A DNA stretch of 64,000 nt from Taiwanofungus camphoratus (GCA_003999685.1 CP021222.1:620001-684000); one strand, 5' to 3'; positions 48,371 to 60,828 are shown, numbered from the stretch's first letter. A program made the numbers and translations. The notes: generated by a model from the sequence alone, not told the origin.

Positions 48371-49748
48371 TCATAGGAACAACGCAGTTATAATTGCAAT
48401 TATAGTAGCCACGGCGCCAGCACCTCGACCTACTGTCGTCACGCGCGTGCCGTTTGTAGTTGCGGTATCTGATGTCGTACCATTCAGCTGCTTCGCCTTA
48501 GCTTGGAACGCCGCAAAGTTATTCGGACCGGACTCGATGGCGTTGACTGAAAACACCATACCCGCGCCGCAGTGGCCAGTTTGCCGGCAGAATGCCCAGA
48601 TGGGTGCAGTCTGTGAAGGTCAAGTCAAGACCGTCAGTCGCGTAATGATCAGAAGTCGAGCGTAGACCCACATTGTTGATCTGAATGGTGAACGTTGGAA
48701 AGCTAGTTGCATTGTCCGCGACAGGCATGCTATTCCAGCAAACACCACATCAGCACTGAAGTCTGCCTCAGTTGGGAAGGACACTCACAATCCCGAATCG
48801 AAGCCAACCTCCCCGTTGGTGCTCGTCTGCGTTAGGCTAACGCATGGATCCGCGAAGCTGCTCTCTGTGACGGTGTGGTTCTTCTGCATGAAGCGGAACG
48901 TGACTGTGTCACCGACTTCCGCGGTAATATTTGCAGGATCATAATACAGCTTGTTCGGCCCACCGACTACAACGATATGGTCCGAGGAAGTCGAAATGCT
49001 CGGTGGTGCCGAACTGGCAGACGAAGCATCCGTCGTGATCTCCTGCGAGCCTGAGGCAGTCACAGTCGCAGTAACGGTGACTACGCTCGCAGAAGGAGAC
49101 ACAGTTGCAGACGCGGGAGTGGATCCAACAGAGGACGACGCAGGTATAGATGACGACACAGTCGCAGATGATGAAGCTGTGGCAGATGCGACACTGGAGG
49201 ATGTGGATGAATTTGTAGTAGTGTTACCCATTGCAGCGGCTTGGAACGTGGAAAACTGGTTTCCAGGGTTGATGGCAAAGACCATACCCTGCTGACAGTG
49301 GTCGGCCTGGCGGCAAAATACCCAAACCGGGTTGGTGTCTTCTACCGTGAACTGTGCGGCTGGAAAGGGCCCATTGGTATTGTTATCCGAAACTGGGATG
49401 CTAGCAAAGCATCAACATGAGGTAAGATGATACAAAAGAATTAATGCTACTCACAACCCGGAATCAAACCCTCCATCAGCAAGTTCGCAAGGGTTTTCAA
49501 ACGTCGACTGAGTGGCAGTGTGATTCTTCTGCCTGAACGAGAAAACCACCGTGTCGCCCGGATTTGCAGTCTCAAAACCGGTATAAGCGCAAATACGTTG
49601 CGCAATACAAGTTGATACTTACCACAAATTGTGGATTGTATTTCAAGACCCCTGGCCCTCCGACTGTGACCTGGTACTCAGCACCGCGAGCAACAGGGAT
49701 AGCGGCAAGTGAAACGAGGGCGAAGGCAGCTGCAATCTTGATCAACAT
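48371..49748 (-). CDS. Secreted, probably GPI-anchored serine-rich protein with two cupredoxin domains
   Basis: The ATG at 49,748 opens a signal peptide (MLIKIAAAFALVSLAAIPVA). Cupredoxin domain 1 has YQVTVGGPGVLKYNP, NPGDTVVFSFRQKNHTATQS, GGFDSGL and VWVFCRQADHCQQGMVFAIN. A Ser/Thr/Ala/Val-rich linker (STSSSVASATASSSATVSSS) of about 90 residues leads to domain 2: GGPNKLYYDPANITAEVGDT, FRFMQKNHTVTESSF, FDSGL and AFCRQTGHCGAGMVFSVN. Both domains keep the usual copper-ligand pattern (His of KNHT, then Cys, His and Met in FCRQxxHCxxGM). The C terminus is hydrophobic after a small-residue site (TTVGRGAGAVATIIAIITAL), as in GPI-anchored proteins, stop at 48,371. Three or four short introns. Such extracellular serine-rich proteins are common in fungi; their reaction, if any, is not known. 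Confidence 0.9.
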
Positions 49749-50316
49749 TGGATTGGGCTCTTGACGGATTCAAATTTGAGTGAAGAACTGTAGGACGGCG
49801 ATTTACAACAACAGTAGAAAACGAGGGGCTGGAATTCGATGGGAGACTCGGAATAAGATCGAATAAAGTGGATTGGACCAGCCGTAAACTAACTCTAGCG
49901 GGTATAGAGGATCTTTGGAAGCTAAGGTGGTTGTCGAGCTTCGCCATCCTGTTTTATGTACCGGAGGAACAATGGGCAAAGGCGCCGAGTACAACGTTGA
50001 GCCAAACGCGGTAACCAGACCTTTTGTTCTCAAACGCGATCACGTGAAGACATTGCCGCGGCGGTCTGCTGAAGACAATGGTATTGACGTGATCTGTCTG
50101 CTTCGATTTTCACGCAACACGTCGAGGAGTACTCAAACGGCAGACCAGAAACATAAGGCCTATTAATTGTACATGTATATGGTATCAAGGCCTATATGAG
50201 CATACAACGGAGTCTCCAACAAGTCAGCAGTAACCAAAGCAGTACATGAGATGATGATTATACCGCAGTCCCGAGTCCTTAGAATGAGCAAATGTCAATC
50301 AAAGCTGTATACAATA
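49749..50316. promoter_or_regulatory. Upstream region of the cupredoxin gene
   Basis: About 570 bases between the cupredoxin start and the end of the T5orf172 gene, both on the minus strand. No convincing TATA box or factor site and no gene. Confidence 0.4.
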
Positions 50317-51991
50317 TCATGATGAAGCAACTGTCTTTTCCTCCGGTTTGGGTAGATAAGTTTCCAAGAATCGGGCCCATTTCTCAATCACTGGCTTGAC
50401 CAGATACTCCCATTCCCTTCCGTTGTACGCACCATCCTTCACTCGAGTGAAAGTAAAAATCTCTTTGTGAAGCATTCCGCCTTTCAGCTACTTAAGCGAT
50501 TGGTGAATTACATGAAAGAGATTTCGAAGGCTTACAATCAGAACACGGTTTCTTCTCCACTGTTTTCGAGGCTTGCAACCTTGCCTTGGTGTTCGGGAAC
50601 TGCGCGTTATAGTGTGGCGCGTATAATGCAAGATCCGCGATCTCGAGATGCACCAGCCGCTCCAGACGATGACACCAGGGGCCAGGCTCACCTGAGCGTA
50701 CACGTCCTTTCAACAGGCTTCGCTCATCAGGATCGACAGTGCATGGATGATATCCACGCAGGATCTGCTCCTTCGACCCGCATTGCTTATTCCATTGGTC
50801 TAGCCGTTTCACCAGCTTTGTGGTTCGTCCGATTTTGAGATGGATTTGATCTGGATCACCCGGGTCTGGTGAAATGAGAGTATGAAACGGAATGGAGTTA
50901 TAGCAGGCGAATGTCAGGAAATACCTCGTATCTCGAAGGTGTAAATGTAGCCTGCTTCGTCGGCGTCGGAAAGCGGCTTCTCCATTGCCCGAAGAAGGTT
51001 GATTTGTGTGAGCGGTTGTAAATAGCCCGGAATCCAGTCTACGAGTAAAGCTAAGGTTTAGGATGCGGATTCATTGCACCTGACGGCACATACTCTCAAA
51101 TGTGACCAACTTATTCTGAATATAACAATTAGTTTGGGAAAGGCACTGCGCTTCATGCTGATGGCAATAGCGCTCGAGCTCATCATCTACATCCGGGTTG
51201 ACGCGCCCGAGCGCAGGGCCTGCTAGAACTGGCCGTTTGCAGCGGGTGCCTGCCTGTGTCCAACCACTGCACCGCACCCTGTTTGCTGCAACGGTAGACG
51301 TCGTCGCAGCAGACGCAGTAGGCGAGACAGGGGAAGATGCAGAACGTTTCCGAGGCCCTGAGGGAACTTGCACATGTGATGGTTGCACACGGGATGCAGT
51401 AGGCTTAGGAGGTGCTGAAGCGGGTGGTTGGACGGATGATCCTGGACGCTGCGGCGTTGATGGTGGGTTCCCACGAGGAGGTAAAGAAGTTGAGGCAACT
51501 GGGCGTGTGACGTCTGATTGCGGACGAGTTAAAATGTTGGGAAGGGGAGGTCTCAGACTTTGGTCTACACGAGGAGGGTAAGACGGAGTGATCGGCATAG
51601 ACAGCGCATGTTGCATCGTCTTTGACATCTGCTGTCCTGTTGTATGGTGCGGTGCCGGTATCTGAACTACTACTGACGGCGTCGGAAGCGGCCCGGGTCG
51701 TGTGGGATAAGATGAAGGTAGAGGGAACGACGGAGGATGTACAGGCTTGCTAGACCCACCATGTCGCGCCGCAGGTGCTTGGGTATCACTCCCGTTCACG
51801 AAGGGATTGAACCCACCGACAAAACCATTGCCTTGCTGAGCCACGGATGGTCTAGTCTGTAGTGTGAGCCTGCCCAGCCTTTGTGCAATGTCCGCGTCGT
51901 TGGTATCAGTCGAAGCTGAGACAGACCTCGCGTCCCCAGGAGAGTCTGACTTGTTCCGCTTTATCCGAAAAAAGGACAGCATGCAGGGCAT
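50317..51991 (-). CDS. T5orf172 (DUF1766, GIY-YIG-like) domain protein
   Basis: The ATG at 51,991 (MPCMLSFFRIKRNKSDS; an in-frame ATG at 51,982 is also possible) opens a long Pro/Ser-rich region. After it comes the conserved block RVRCSGWTQAGTRCKRPV and a Cys/His region (YCHQHEAQCLSQTNCYIQ). Downstream exons give DWIPGYLQPLTQINLLRAME, GYIYTFEIR and DPDQIHLKIGRTTKLVKRLD, which is the GIY-YIG-like core of the T5orf172 family, followed by WNKQCGSKEQILRGYHPC and HRLERLVHLEIADLALYAP. The last exon has GMLHKEIFTFTRVKDGAYNG and ends KPEEKTVASS, stop at 50,317. Whether this fungal branch keeps nuclease activity is unknown. Three or four introns. Confidence 0.85.
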
Positions 51992-52422
51992 GAGTGGGTG
52001 CAGCCCAGATGCTAACACGCGTCTGGGCTGCGTATTTGTACCGGCAGAGGCATGCGAGGGCGGACAAAAGGCTTTGTGAACCTGTTTGACGTGAACAGCC
52101 GTCGGTAGTCGCCGCCAGCGCCTCGGACTGAGAATATTGACAGTACTAACTGTGCTATTATCTGTGCTCCTTGCTGCGAGTCAAATTTGGCTGAAAAGGC
52201 AGGACAAGAGTCAACGAGGCGATGTCACGTCCGCTGAGGGCTGTAGAAAGGAAATACGACATATCGTGACAGATCTCCTAGATCTCATATCACGTGTACT
52301 GCTACTCGATTCAGATTCTTGCCAGTGAGATCCTCCATTCCCAAGCAGTCTGACCTTTCACTATCACATTATTCATTTCTGTTCCAAGTGCTCAACTCAT
52401 TGCCCCAAAGTGATACGAGACC
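51992..52422. other. Divergent intergenic region T5orf172 / PDCD5
   Basis: 430 bases containing both promoters. No distinct motif seen. Confidence 0.45.
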
Positions 52423-53025
52423 ATGGAAGATCCAGAACTCGCTGCCATTCGTGCGGCAAGAATGAGCCAGCTTCAACAAAATGGTTCACGTGGCGGAGGT
52501 GACGGCGGAGAGGATGAGAGCAAACGGGCAGCAGAGGAGCAGATGCGAAGGGATTTGTTGGCGACCGTGCTGGACTCTGCTGCCCGGGAACGGCGTAGGT
52601 GTTTGCTACTCGTGTCTCTTGGTTGCCGGCTAAGGGAAATTGGAATCACATCAATGCGGCTTCCGTCCGTTCGCTCGTAGTTGCACGAATCGCACTTGTC
52701 AGTCCTCAGCGATCACAGCAGATAGAGACCATTCTTTTGCGGATGGCCCAGACGGGGCAGCTACGCGGCCGCGTGAGCGAAGATCAACTCATCGAATTGC
52801 TAGAGCAGGTACGTTCAGGCGGTCACAGCGCCTTGTAACTCAAAACTCAAGTTTGCCGTGGACAGGCAGATGAGGCGCAATCGAAATCCGCGCCAAAGAA
52901 GGGCACTATTGTAGTGAGTCTCACGATCAATTACTGGAGGCTGTCCTAATGCCATATATGCTGTCTGCAACGACCAGTTTCAACGAAGAAAAGGTGGTCT
53001 TGATGACGATGACTTCGACCTATGA
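52423..53025 (+). CDS. PDCD5: PDCD5 (TFAR19) family protein
   Basis: Small helical protein of the PDCD5 family, conserved from archaea to animals. In human cells it interacts with the TRiC chaperonin and with histone-modifying complexes. The ATG at 52,423 opens MEDPELAAIRAARMSQLQQN. A Gly-rich insert leads to RAAEEQMRRDLLATVLDSAA with RER, then RLARIALVSPQRSQQIETIL (spliced across about 52,597-52,678), RMAQTGQLRGRVSEDQLIEL, ADEAQSKSAPKKGTIV, and the basic end FQRRKGGLDDDDFDL with the stop at 53,023-53,025. About 125 residues in four or five exons, the usual family length. Confidence 0.93.
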
Positions 53026-53743
53026 ACCTGTATAACAGCGCATTTTTCGGTCTTCTGACTCTCTCGTTTGCATATACATTTTGCTCGTCTTATGCTGCTA
53101 CTATACGGCCTATGGCATATTAGCGGGGCTCCAGTCCAGTGAGTGAATCTTCTTGCCAATGGAAAGATAGTTATTTGATGACGGAGATGGTAACACTTGA
53201 TATGGCATGCCGAGGTTATGCCCGCTATTCTCATGCCATGTACTTCGAAGTCACGAGAGAGCTGATGCTTTCGGTGTGGAGTGAGTATGAGAAACGAAAG
53301 CTAGGTGATTGCTTGCTATATATCGTACGGTCCATCGCAAGCCCGTGGTCTTTGTGATGAGTACCTTGTGATTGGGTTATGAGCGCTACGGAATTCAAGC
53401 ATTTAGACACAGCGAGATTTTAGTAACGCTTTTCACTTCACACATATATATAAAAGGACAATTATCAGATTGCATTGTTTGCCGTCAACGAGGCAGAGTT
53501 GGACATTTCGGATTGTCTTGAAACCGTTTCGAAATTCGCAGTCTTGTCTCGAGCCTTGTTCGATCTTTCGAGGCTGTCTAAGCGCCCGCAACGGTTATTT
53601 GTCCTTGTTGTTTGTGCGCCACAGCAAAAGTGTGCCTCATTGTCGCGTTCCCTCACCGCATTACAGAGCTTTTACCAGACCTCTGCTTTCCCTGTTTCTT
53701 TCATCCATACTTTTTCTACGCATCATACAAACGTGTATCTACT
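53026..53743. promoter_or_regulatory. Upstream region of NOT4
   Basis: 720 bases. The last 100 bases before the ATG are strongly pyrimidine-rich (CTTTCCCTGTTTCTTTCATC), as is common just upstream of fungal transcription starts. An ATATATATAAAAGG at 53,442-53,456 could be a TATA box. No gene seen. Confidence 0.45.
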
Positions 53744-56700
53744 ATGTCTTCTCGAGTCCATACCCACTCGCCTCTCCCAGCGCCGGCTTTGCATGTCACA
53801 CACATCTCTGCACAATCTAAATCACACGTCCTTGCTGGTGTTCAAGACGCGTACTGGAGCGATGATGAGGCAGTGAGTGATCTTTCTGCCTCCATCTCAT
53901 GTGGATCATCTCACTTGGAGGATGATTGTGCAGGAGGACGCCGAGTGCCCTCTCTGTCTGGAAGAAATGGACATCTCGGACCTGAACTTCAAGCCCTGCC
54001 CTTGCGGTTACCAGGTAGGGGTTTCGTTAGCTGTTCTTGCAGCTTCTGCTCACCTTTCCCAAGATATGCCGTTTTTGTTGGCATCATATCAAGGAAAACC
54101 TGAATGGGCGGTGCCCGGCCTGCAGGAGGGAGTATACCGATGAAACTGTTCAATTCAAGCCCATCAATAAGGAAGAGTGAGTTATATATCGACGTTCCCT
54201 CAAACCTTTTCTATTAATTGCATTGCATCGTACTCGATGCTTTCTCATCGATTAGCCATAAGCGCTTGACACAGCAAAAGAAGCAGAGGGAGCGCGAGAG
54301 GAAGGACCTTGATGCGTTGGGCAGACGCCACCTTGCCAATGTGCGTGTCGTGCAGCGCAATGTAGTATATGTAGTTGGTATCGGCCCCAGGTTCGCCAAG
54401 GAAGAGGTATGTTACTATTAAGGGCTTTGTCGTGATACATGTCATCCTCACCTATGGTAGCTCATACCTACCCTCCGCTCGAATGAGTACTTCGGGCAAT
54501 ATGGCAAGATCTCCAAGATCATCATCGTCAAGCGTACTCCACCTGGCGGCCGTGCACCTGTGGTTGGACTGTACATTACTTATCATCGGCGCGAAGATGC
54601 AGCTCGCACGATCTCCGCTGTCGACGGTGCTCCCTCTCCGGGCGGCGGTCACGAGGTCATGAGAGCCAGCTATGGTACTACAAAGTACTGCATGGCTTTC
54701 CTGCGTGGCGTTTCTTGTACAGATCACAGCTGCATGAATCTTCACGAATGGGGGGACGAAAAGGACTGCTTTACAAAGGAAGACTTGACGACCCTGTCTG
54801 TGTTTTTTCATTACTTTACCTCGCATATAAGACTGACGTCTGTCCCAGTAAACACACAATGAAAGACTCAGAGAACCGATCCAGGACTACAACGGTCAGT
54901 AAGAAGGTCGATGACGCTGATGGTGGTATGTCAAGCGATGTCCTTTGTAACACATCCGTTTATCATGTATTCCAGCTGGTTTACCACGTGGAGCGTCGTG
55001 GGCCAATAAAGGTTCCAGCAACCTTGCTTCTACTGCTCTACATAATAACACCACTACCAACAACCACTCTCTGGGTACAGGCCGACAGCCGCGACGCGGC
55101 GGGACGAATACTAGACAACAGCGGTCAGGATCTACTGCTGCCAGTACGTCGGCTGCAGAAACGCGTGCCTCTGGGAGGGATCGCAAGGGTGGTACAGCGA
55201 CAGGGGCGGCAAAGACGCCTTCGCAGGCGTCTTCGTCCCGTCCAGCAACCCCTGCGGGCGCGACGCAACAACTTATCCGATCGGTGACTCCCGCCACAAC
55301 GAAAGCACCGAAAGTGAAAGAGTCTAGTCCGCCGTTGCCTCCTCCGTCACGCTCGCCGACGTCGTCCGTTGCCATCGAGTCTGACGTTGGATCAACCGGG
55401 CAGGACCCGGCGCCGACAGTGTCGCCTGTTCGTCCTACTGCAACGGAAGCGGCGTCAATACCTCCTGGCATACCCGCTGCACCCCCGGGTCTCTCTGCTC
55501 CTCCAGGCCTCCCACCGCCGTCTCGAGCGGTACCTGAGGCCTCTCCACCACAAATTGCCATGCAGCCATCTCAGTCTTCATATCAGATGTCAACGCAAGC
55601 ACAGGCGTTGATGGAGGATCTCAAAGCGCGACGCGAGATTAATCCTCCCTCTACCGGCCAAAGTCCATTCCCTGATTTCGACCGGATGCTACAGACGCTC
55701 AGCGGAGCCGACGGCGGCTTTGGTGGGTTCAGCTTTAACCTGGACCCGGCGCTCGCTAGTGATAATGTGGACGCATCCCTTACTCTTGCGGGTATGGATA
55801 CCGAGCCTGGTATGGCGTTCAATGGTACGTTCCTTGACGCATTTCCTCTGTTGGGGCAAGGTACACCCTCCACGGCGATTCCGCTTATCGCGCCTCCTGG
55901 CTTGTCATATCCACAACGTGCGATATATGACCCTTTGGGCGTACGACCACAAGCTTTAGAACGGCAGCCGAGCAGCAGCTCAAGTTACACTGGATCTTTT
56001 AATCCATTCGCAGCGGATAGCAGTGAGGAGCCGCCAACACGCCGTTACTCCCCATTGGATGAGGAACGCAAGGTTTCTCGGTTTGGCTTCGCTCGGGGAA
56101 GGCAAGGGTCGACGTCTTCGCTGCACGCTTCTTCACCTCTAAGTAATACGGATAATGCGCCGCACATGTCTTTCTACAACTCGTCGGAACTTCCATCTCC
56201 TGCGAGCCGGATGTCGCCTGGCTGGCCCTTCCAGGCTCGTCATCAGCTCCATGACTTTCCCCCGCACCAAAGCAACTCTGCCATGAGCTCCCCCTTGGCG
56301 CGGCACGCACAAGCCCAGCCTCCGTTTGGCCAGGCGCCGCAGCAACCCAGCCGGTTCCAGCCTTTTGATTCTGGAGTGAGCGAGGCGCAGTTGAGAGACT
56401 TCATCAACTCCAGTCGGGAGCGTGCGAGCACTATGCGCAATGGGCCGCCCGGTAGGATGCTCTTGCTTGTATGAATGTCTTGTCTCGTTGTTAACCATCC
56501 ATTCGTTCCCATATGTATTTCTTTTCGGACGTGTATTTTATTGTACACCCTTGGACACATTGTATGATATAGATCAACCCGCATACAAGTATAACCCGAA
56601 TCAACCATTCAACGATCCTGCGATCATGTCCGCGAGATTAGCGTCTCCGATTCTGTCACAGACCGTCCATGACGCAGGATTCTCTGGCCCCCCTTCTGCG

Positions 56701-58755
56701 GTGGAGAGTCTATCATCGCACCTCTTGGGGTATGGCCCTCCACCAGGCTTGTTCATGGATGGTGTTACGGCGAGTTCGGTTAATCACAGCATCTACGCGT
56801 CAGGCAGTGGGCCATCATCCACTCTAGAGGTCTCTCAGACAAGTGGTTCTGTTCATGGTGAGTCATCTTTACCTATTTCCAAGGGGAGAGAGTCCCAGGT
56901 CAGAGTACCGAGCGCCGTACTTTTAGTGCGGAAACTGTATTATCGGCCTTGATGCATAATCCTTGGCATATGGCAACGGCCCGGTCCTCTTCTCTACCTA
57001 CCGCACCTTCCGTCGCCCTGTGCTCGTGTCTCCTGGTAGGGTATTCAGTATATATTCTGACGCTGATAACGTCTGTTTTTTGTTGCCGATCCTTATCTAT
57101 TCTTGGTAGTATCGAAGTCTCCATCTCCCGAACCTTCTGTCGCCCCTTCCCCTGCCTTGTCTTCTTCAGACTTCCCAGCATTATCGGTAGCGGAGCCTGT
57201 GGCCCGTCGCGAACAGCAGCAGGCTGACTCACAGCTCACTTCCGGAGTTTCAGCGCTTGACAGCGCAGCAAAAGCAAAGGCCGATCGTAAGGCTGAAAAG
57301 AAGGCCGCTGCTGCGGAGCGTGCGGCAGAGCGACAGCGGATCGCGCAGGAGAAGGCCGCTGCGAAAGCGGCTGAAAGGGAAAGGATCGCTCTTGAAAAGG
57401 CCGCAGAGAAAGAAAAGGCTGCTGTGTTGAAAGCTGAGAAGGAGCGAGCTGCTAGGGAAAAGGTCGAAAGGGAGAAGGCTGAAAAAGAGAAGATTGAAAA
57501 AGAGAAGGCTGAACAGGACAGGGTCCACAGGGAAAAGGCAGAGAAAGCGCAAGCTGAGAGGGAGCAGACTGCGAGAGAGCGACTCGAGGTGGAGAAGGTT
57601 GAAAAGACCCGGACTTCCCAAGCCAAAAAAGTAGCTGCTAAGCCACCAGGGAATGAAACGCTGTCAAAAAATTCAGAACTCGAGGAGGCGTTATTGACAA
57701 CCTCTTCGACGGTCACTCAGTCAGACCAGACAAGTCGACGACAGCAGGCGACCAAGCAGGCAAATAGTCCTGTTATAGCACCGGAACCCGTCACCCAAGA
57801 GCCGATCTTGTCGAAGATGCCAAAGAAAAACAAGCCCATGGCCAAGCCGATTAAGATTCCGAAGGAGTCGTCGATCCCGGAATCTGCCTCCACGCTTCCT
57901 TCTGCGACAACCACAGATGCCCCTCAGTTTCCGGACGGCCGCGTCACAGAAAGCAGCTCCAATAATTCGCGATCTCAGTCAGTTGATAGATCGCCACCCA
58001 GTCAGCCAACGCCTGTGAAGACGCTCTTAGCCGAGCTTGACGCCCAATTTCCCTGGATGAATATCTCCAAGCATGTCTTCTTCGACGTACAGAAGGTCAG
58101 TCCTGCTGCAAAATTGCCTCTTGAATATGGTCCCCTCGTACACGCTCTATCTGCACTGTCAGTCGGCGGCGGTTCATTCGCGAATAACATGCCTTCAGGC
58201 TCCATCGACAACGCAGTCTCATCATTCCAGCAGCTGCTGGAGACTCTGACGCAAACTATCTCTGATCTCCTTCGCCTGTTACCGCGCAAGACCTGGGACG
58301 ATAACTCGTCCTTTGATGGGGTGCTACGGGACATGTTGAAGGGCGATGACTTCCTCGACGACGGCGGGGACGATCAGAATGGGCAGGGCAAGGAAGATGA
58401 AGTTGCGGCGTTGACTCTTGCTCTGGAACGTCGTGCACGATGGATGGAGGTACAACTCTCGAAATTGGAAGAACTGCATCGGGACATCAATACCGCTGCT
58501 GTACGTGCAGTATTGTCTTTTAATGACAACGGCTGGGATCCCTACTGCTCCTTACCAAGGGTCGGTAATACCCTTCAGCGTTTTGATCAGATCGGCATGG
58601 TGAATGAAAACGGTGCGCTGAGGCCCATGAGTGCAGATGAGTTGGAGGAGAAGCTGGCGGTAGCGAAAGAAGCTGCAGTGTTTGCAGAGGCCGAGCTACG
58701 GGAGGTTATGAGGCGTTTGCAGGGGCTCAAACCAACATCCGATGATGAATTCTAA
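53744..58755 (+). CDS. NOT4: NOT4/CNOT4, RING-type E3 ubiquitin ligase of the CCR4-NOT complex
   Basis: Not4 ubiquitinates ribosomal and other targets in co-translational quality control and mRNA decay. The ATG at 53,744 opens MSSRVHTHSPLPAP. The C4C4 RING is CPLCLEEMDISDLNFKPCPC with ICRFCWHHIKENLNGRCPAC. A coiled segment, an RRM (RNVVYVVGIGPRFAKEE, NEYFGQYGKISKIIIVKR) and a CCCH finger (KYCMAFLRGVSCTDHSCMNL) follow, then KHTMKDSENRSRTTTVSKK. A long low-complexity Pro/Ser region (PPGLSAPPGLPPPS), an exon with YKYNPNQPFNDPAIMSARL, probably a further exon near 56.88-57.03 kb (STERRTFSAETVLSALMHN), a strongly charged Ala/Lys/Glu coiled coil at 57.2-57.65 kb and a conserved C-terminal part (ALSALSVGGGSFANNMPSG, KTWDDNSSFDGVLRDML) end at 58,755. 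Well over 1,100 residues, about twice yeast Not4. Confidence 0.92.
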
Positions 58756-59236
58756 CGTAGAAGTGTTGTAAACTCTAAATAGCGTCGATTCATTGTATGA
58801 ACATGGTTGGGCGTAAATGGTGGGAATGTCATCGTCAGAACTATCACATAAATACGAGAATGCAAAAAGAGTGTAGGCATGACATTCTGCATTTGAGCGG
58901 AGCCGAACCTCTAAGTCAATCAGGGCCTAACCTTTGGTCCACTTGGCCTATTATAAATACCACATTTATGTGGACTACTTGGTGAAGACCTGATATCCTT
59001 ACCTCGTTCTCCTTGAACATCCACTTTCAGATTTGCTACTTCACGGTCGGCACATATCACGTGCCTTCATGAGGCGCGTCGTTACGCGTCACGACGCGTA
59101 CCTTATTATCAAAAAACACGAGAACTATCTTGTTCTAATACAGCCACTACCTGAGCTATTTGAGCTTGCATTCTGATGTGGAGATAATTCCAGCTTGAAT
59201 TTCCTGCGGCATACTCTCAGTACTCTCGTAACGATC
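58756..59236. promoter_or_regulatory. RAD18 promoter region with paired ACGCGT boxes
   Basis: ACGCGT occurs at 59,083-59,088 and 59,093-59,098, inside a GC-rich stretch (GAGGCGCGTCGTT) about 140-155 bases upstream of the RAD18 ATG. A CACGTG lies at 59,058-59,063. MluI cell-cycle boxes bind MBF-type factors at the G1/S transition, which would fit a replication-linked repair gene. Binding is inferred. Confidence 0.55.
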
Positions 59237-60828
59237 ATGTCACTGGAGCACCTGCTCAATTCAGACGTCCCAGACCCGACCGACTTCCCGTCAGAAGCCA
59301 TCGCCCCCGGCCTTCGCCAGCTCGACGATGCACTTAGATGCAGCATTTGTGGAGAGCTATACGAGGCACCTGTGACATTGAATTGCGGACATTGCTATTG
59401 CTCCCTTGTATGATCTTTGTTCTCGCTCACGTGGATACTCCTGATGCCGCCAAGTAGTGCATCAGGTCTGCTCTCAGTGACAAGGCAGAATGTCCCATCT
59501 GCAGACAGAGCGCATCGGAATCCCATCTGAGGAAGAATTTAGTCGTGGAGAGCTCAGTCAAAGCCTGGACAGCCGCAAGGTATGTGAGATAGTGATTGCG
59601 CAGCGGCGCGATTGAGATGCTCCAAGAAAGGGACTTTATGCTACGGGTATCAAAGGAGGAGGAGGCACGAAATTTGCGAAATACGGCAACAGAGGGAAAC
59701 GAACAAAAGACCAGGAGCAACGTCCTCAAGAAGCGCAAACGGCAGAGGTCCGTTGGCACTAGTTCTGATGACGATATACAAATTGTCAGCGGTCCATCAG
59801 GACAAGCCATCCATCCAATCCAGCCTAAAGGTAGTCCATTGACGTAATCTAAGTTCTTTCAGTTCTTTGGACTAATATGGCTGCCCAGAGGAGGTATCCA
59901 ACCATCGACGAAGTCCTGATACACCGACTACGCCGGAGTCGTCTAGTACGTATGATTTCCCTCTACTTGTTGTAGAGACACGTATATTGCTTTTCAGAAG
60001 CGCTTGTAGAATGTCCAGTTTGCCAGAAGCAAGCTCCCTTGCAGACTATCAATGCGCACATAGACAGTAATTGTAGGATGTTTACTGGCGAGGCTTCCTC
60101 GAGAAGTGCTATCCCGGGTCCGAAGGGCAAACAGAAGCAAGAGTGGTCAAAAATTCTGGGAGGCGGAGGAGCCCCCTCACGCAAAGGCAAGGAGAAAGAC
60201 AGGTACTTGCTGTGCTTAGCATAACACTCACAGCGCTAATTCCGGTGTACGACAGGGCCAAATCTGAGACCATGGATGCTGAATACCTCCCTAAGGTTTC
60301 CTATCATACTTTGAAGGATAAAAAGCTGGCGGAACTCCTCAATGAACATGAGCTACCTGTCAACGGCGATCGGAACGCCTTGATCAGGCGTCACTCGAAG
60401 TTAGTGCAGTCATTCTGTTATCAGAATTGTCATTCATCCCTCCGACAGATGGGTCATGTTGTACAATGCCAACATCGACCGCACTCTGGCTGATCGCAAG
60501 ACAGTCGAACAGCTGAGACGAGATCTCAAGAGATGGGACACCGAAGGAAGGGAGAAGAAACAGGTCGTGACCGACACGACCGCGTACCAAGTGAGTTACA
60601 TGCAGCATTCAACGGATTTCTGGATTTGACGGGATTTGAACGTCGCAGAGAGCCAACAAGGTCGAGTTCGCGCTCTTAGTGGAGGCTGCTCGACCAAAGA
60701 AGTCGCCAGATAAGAGACAATCCGGTGGACAAGATCCACAAGCCTTCGCTGGATTCCCGGGTAACGATGGCGCGTGTGTTTCGATTGGGGATGCTGACCG
60801 ACTTGACCGGACACCTGACTTGACCTGA
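59237..60828 (+). CDS. RAD18: RAD18, postreplication-repair E3 ubiquitin ligase
   Basis: Rad18 with Rad6 monoubiquitinates PCNA at stalled replication forks. The ATG at 59,237 opens MSLEHLLNSDVPDPTDFPSE. The N-terminal RING reads LRCSICGELYEAPVTLNCGH, then CIRSALSDKAECPICR and ESHLRKNLVVESSVKAW. The UBZ-type finger is VECPVCQKQAPLQTINAHID with SNC, and the SAP domain is KVSYHTLKDKKLAELLNEHE with LPVNGDRNALIRRHS, followed by DLKRWDTEGREKK, a Rad6-binding-type helical region. The C terminus ends DRLDRTPDLT, stop at 60,826-60,828. Six or so introns of 50-65 nt. Domain order and length (about 400 residues) match fungal Rad18. Confidence 0.94.

Noticed and set aside
51198-51581. Plus-strand open frame of 127 codons
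   Set aside because: It lies opposite the Pro/Ser-rich part of the T5orf172 gene and has no domain.
57093-57716. Minus-strand open frame of about 207 codons rich in Ser, Phe and Ala
   Set aside because: It is the reverse of the Lys/Glu/Ala-rich coiled coil of NOT4; repeated GAG/AAG codons leave the other strand open by composition.
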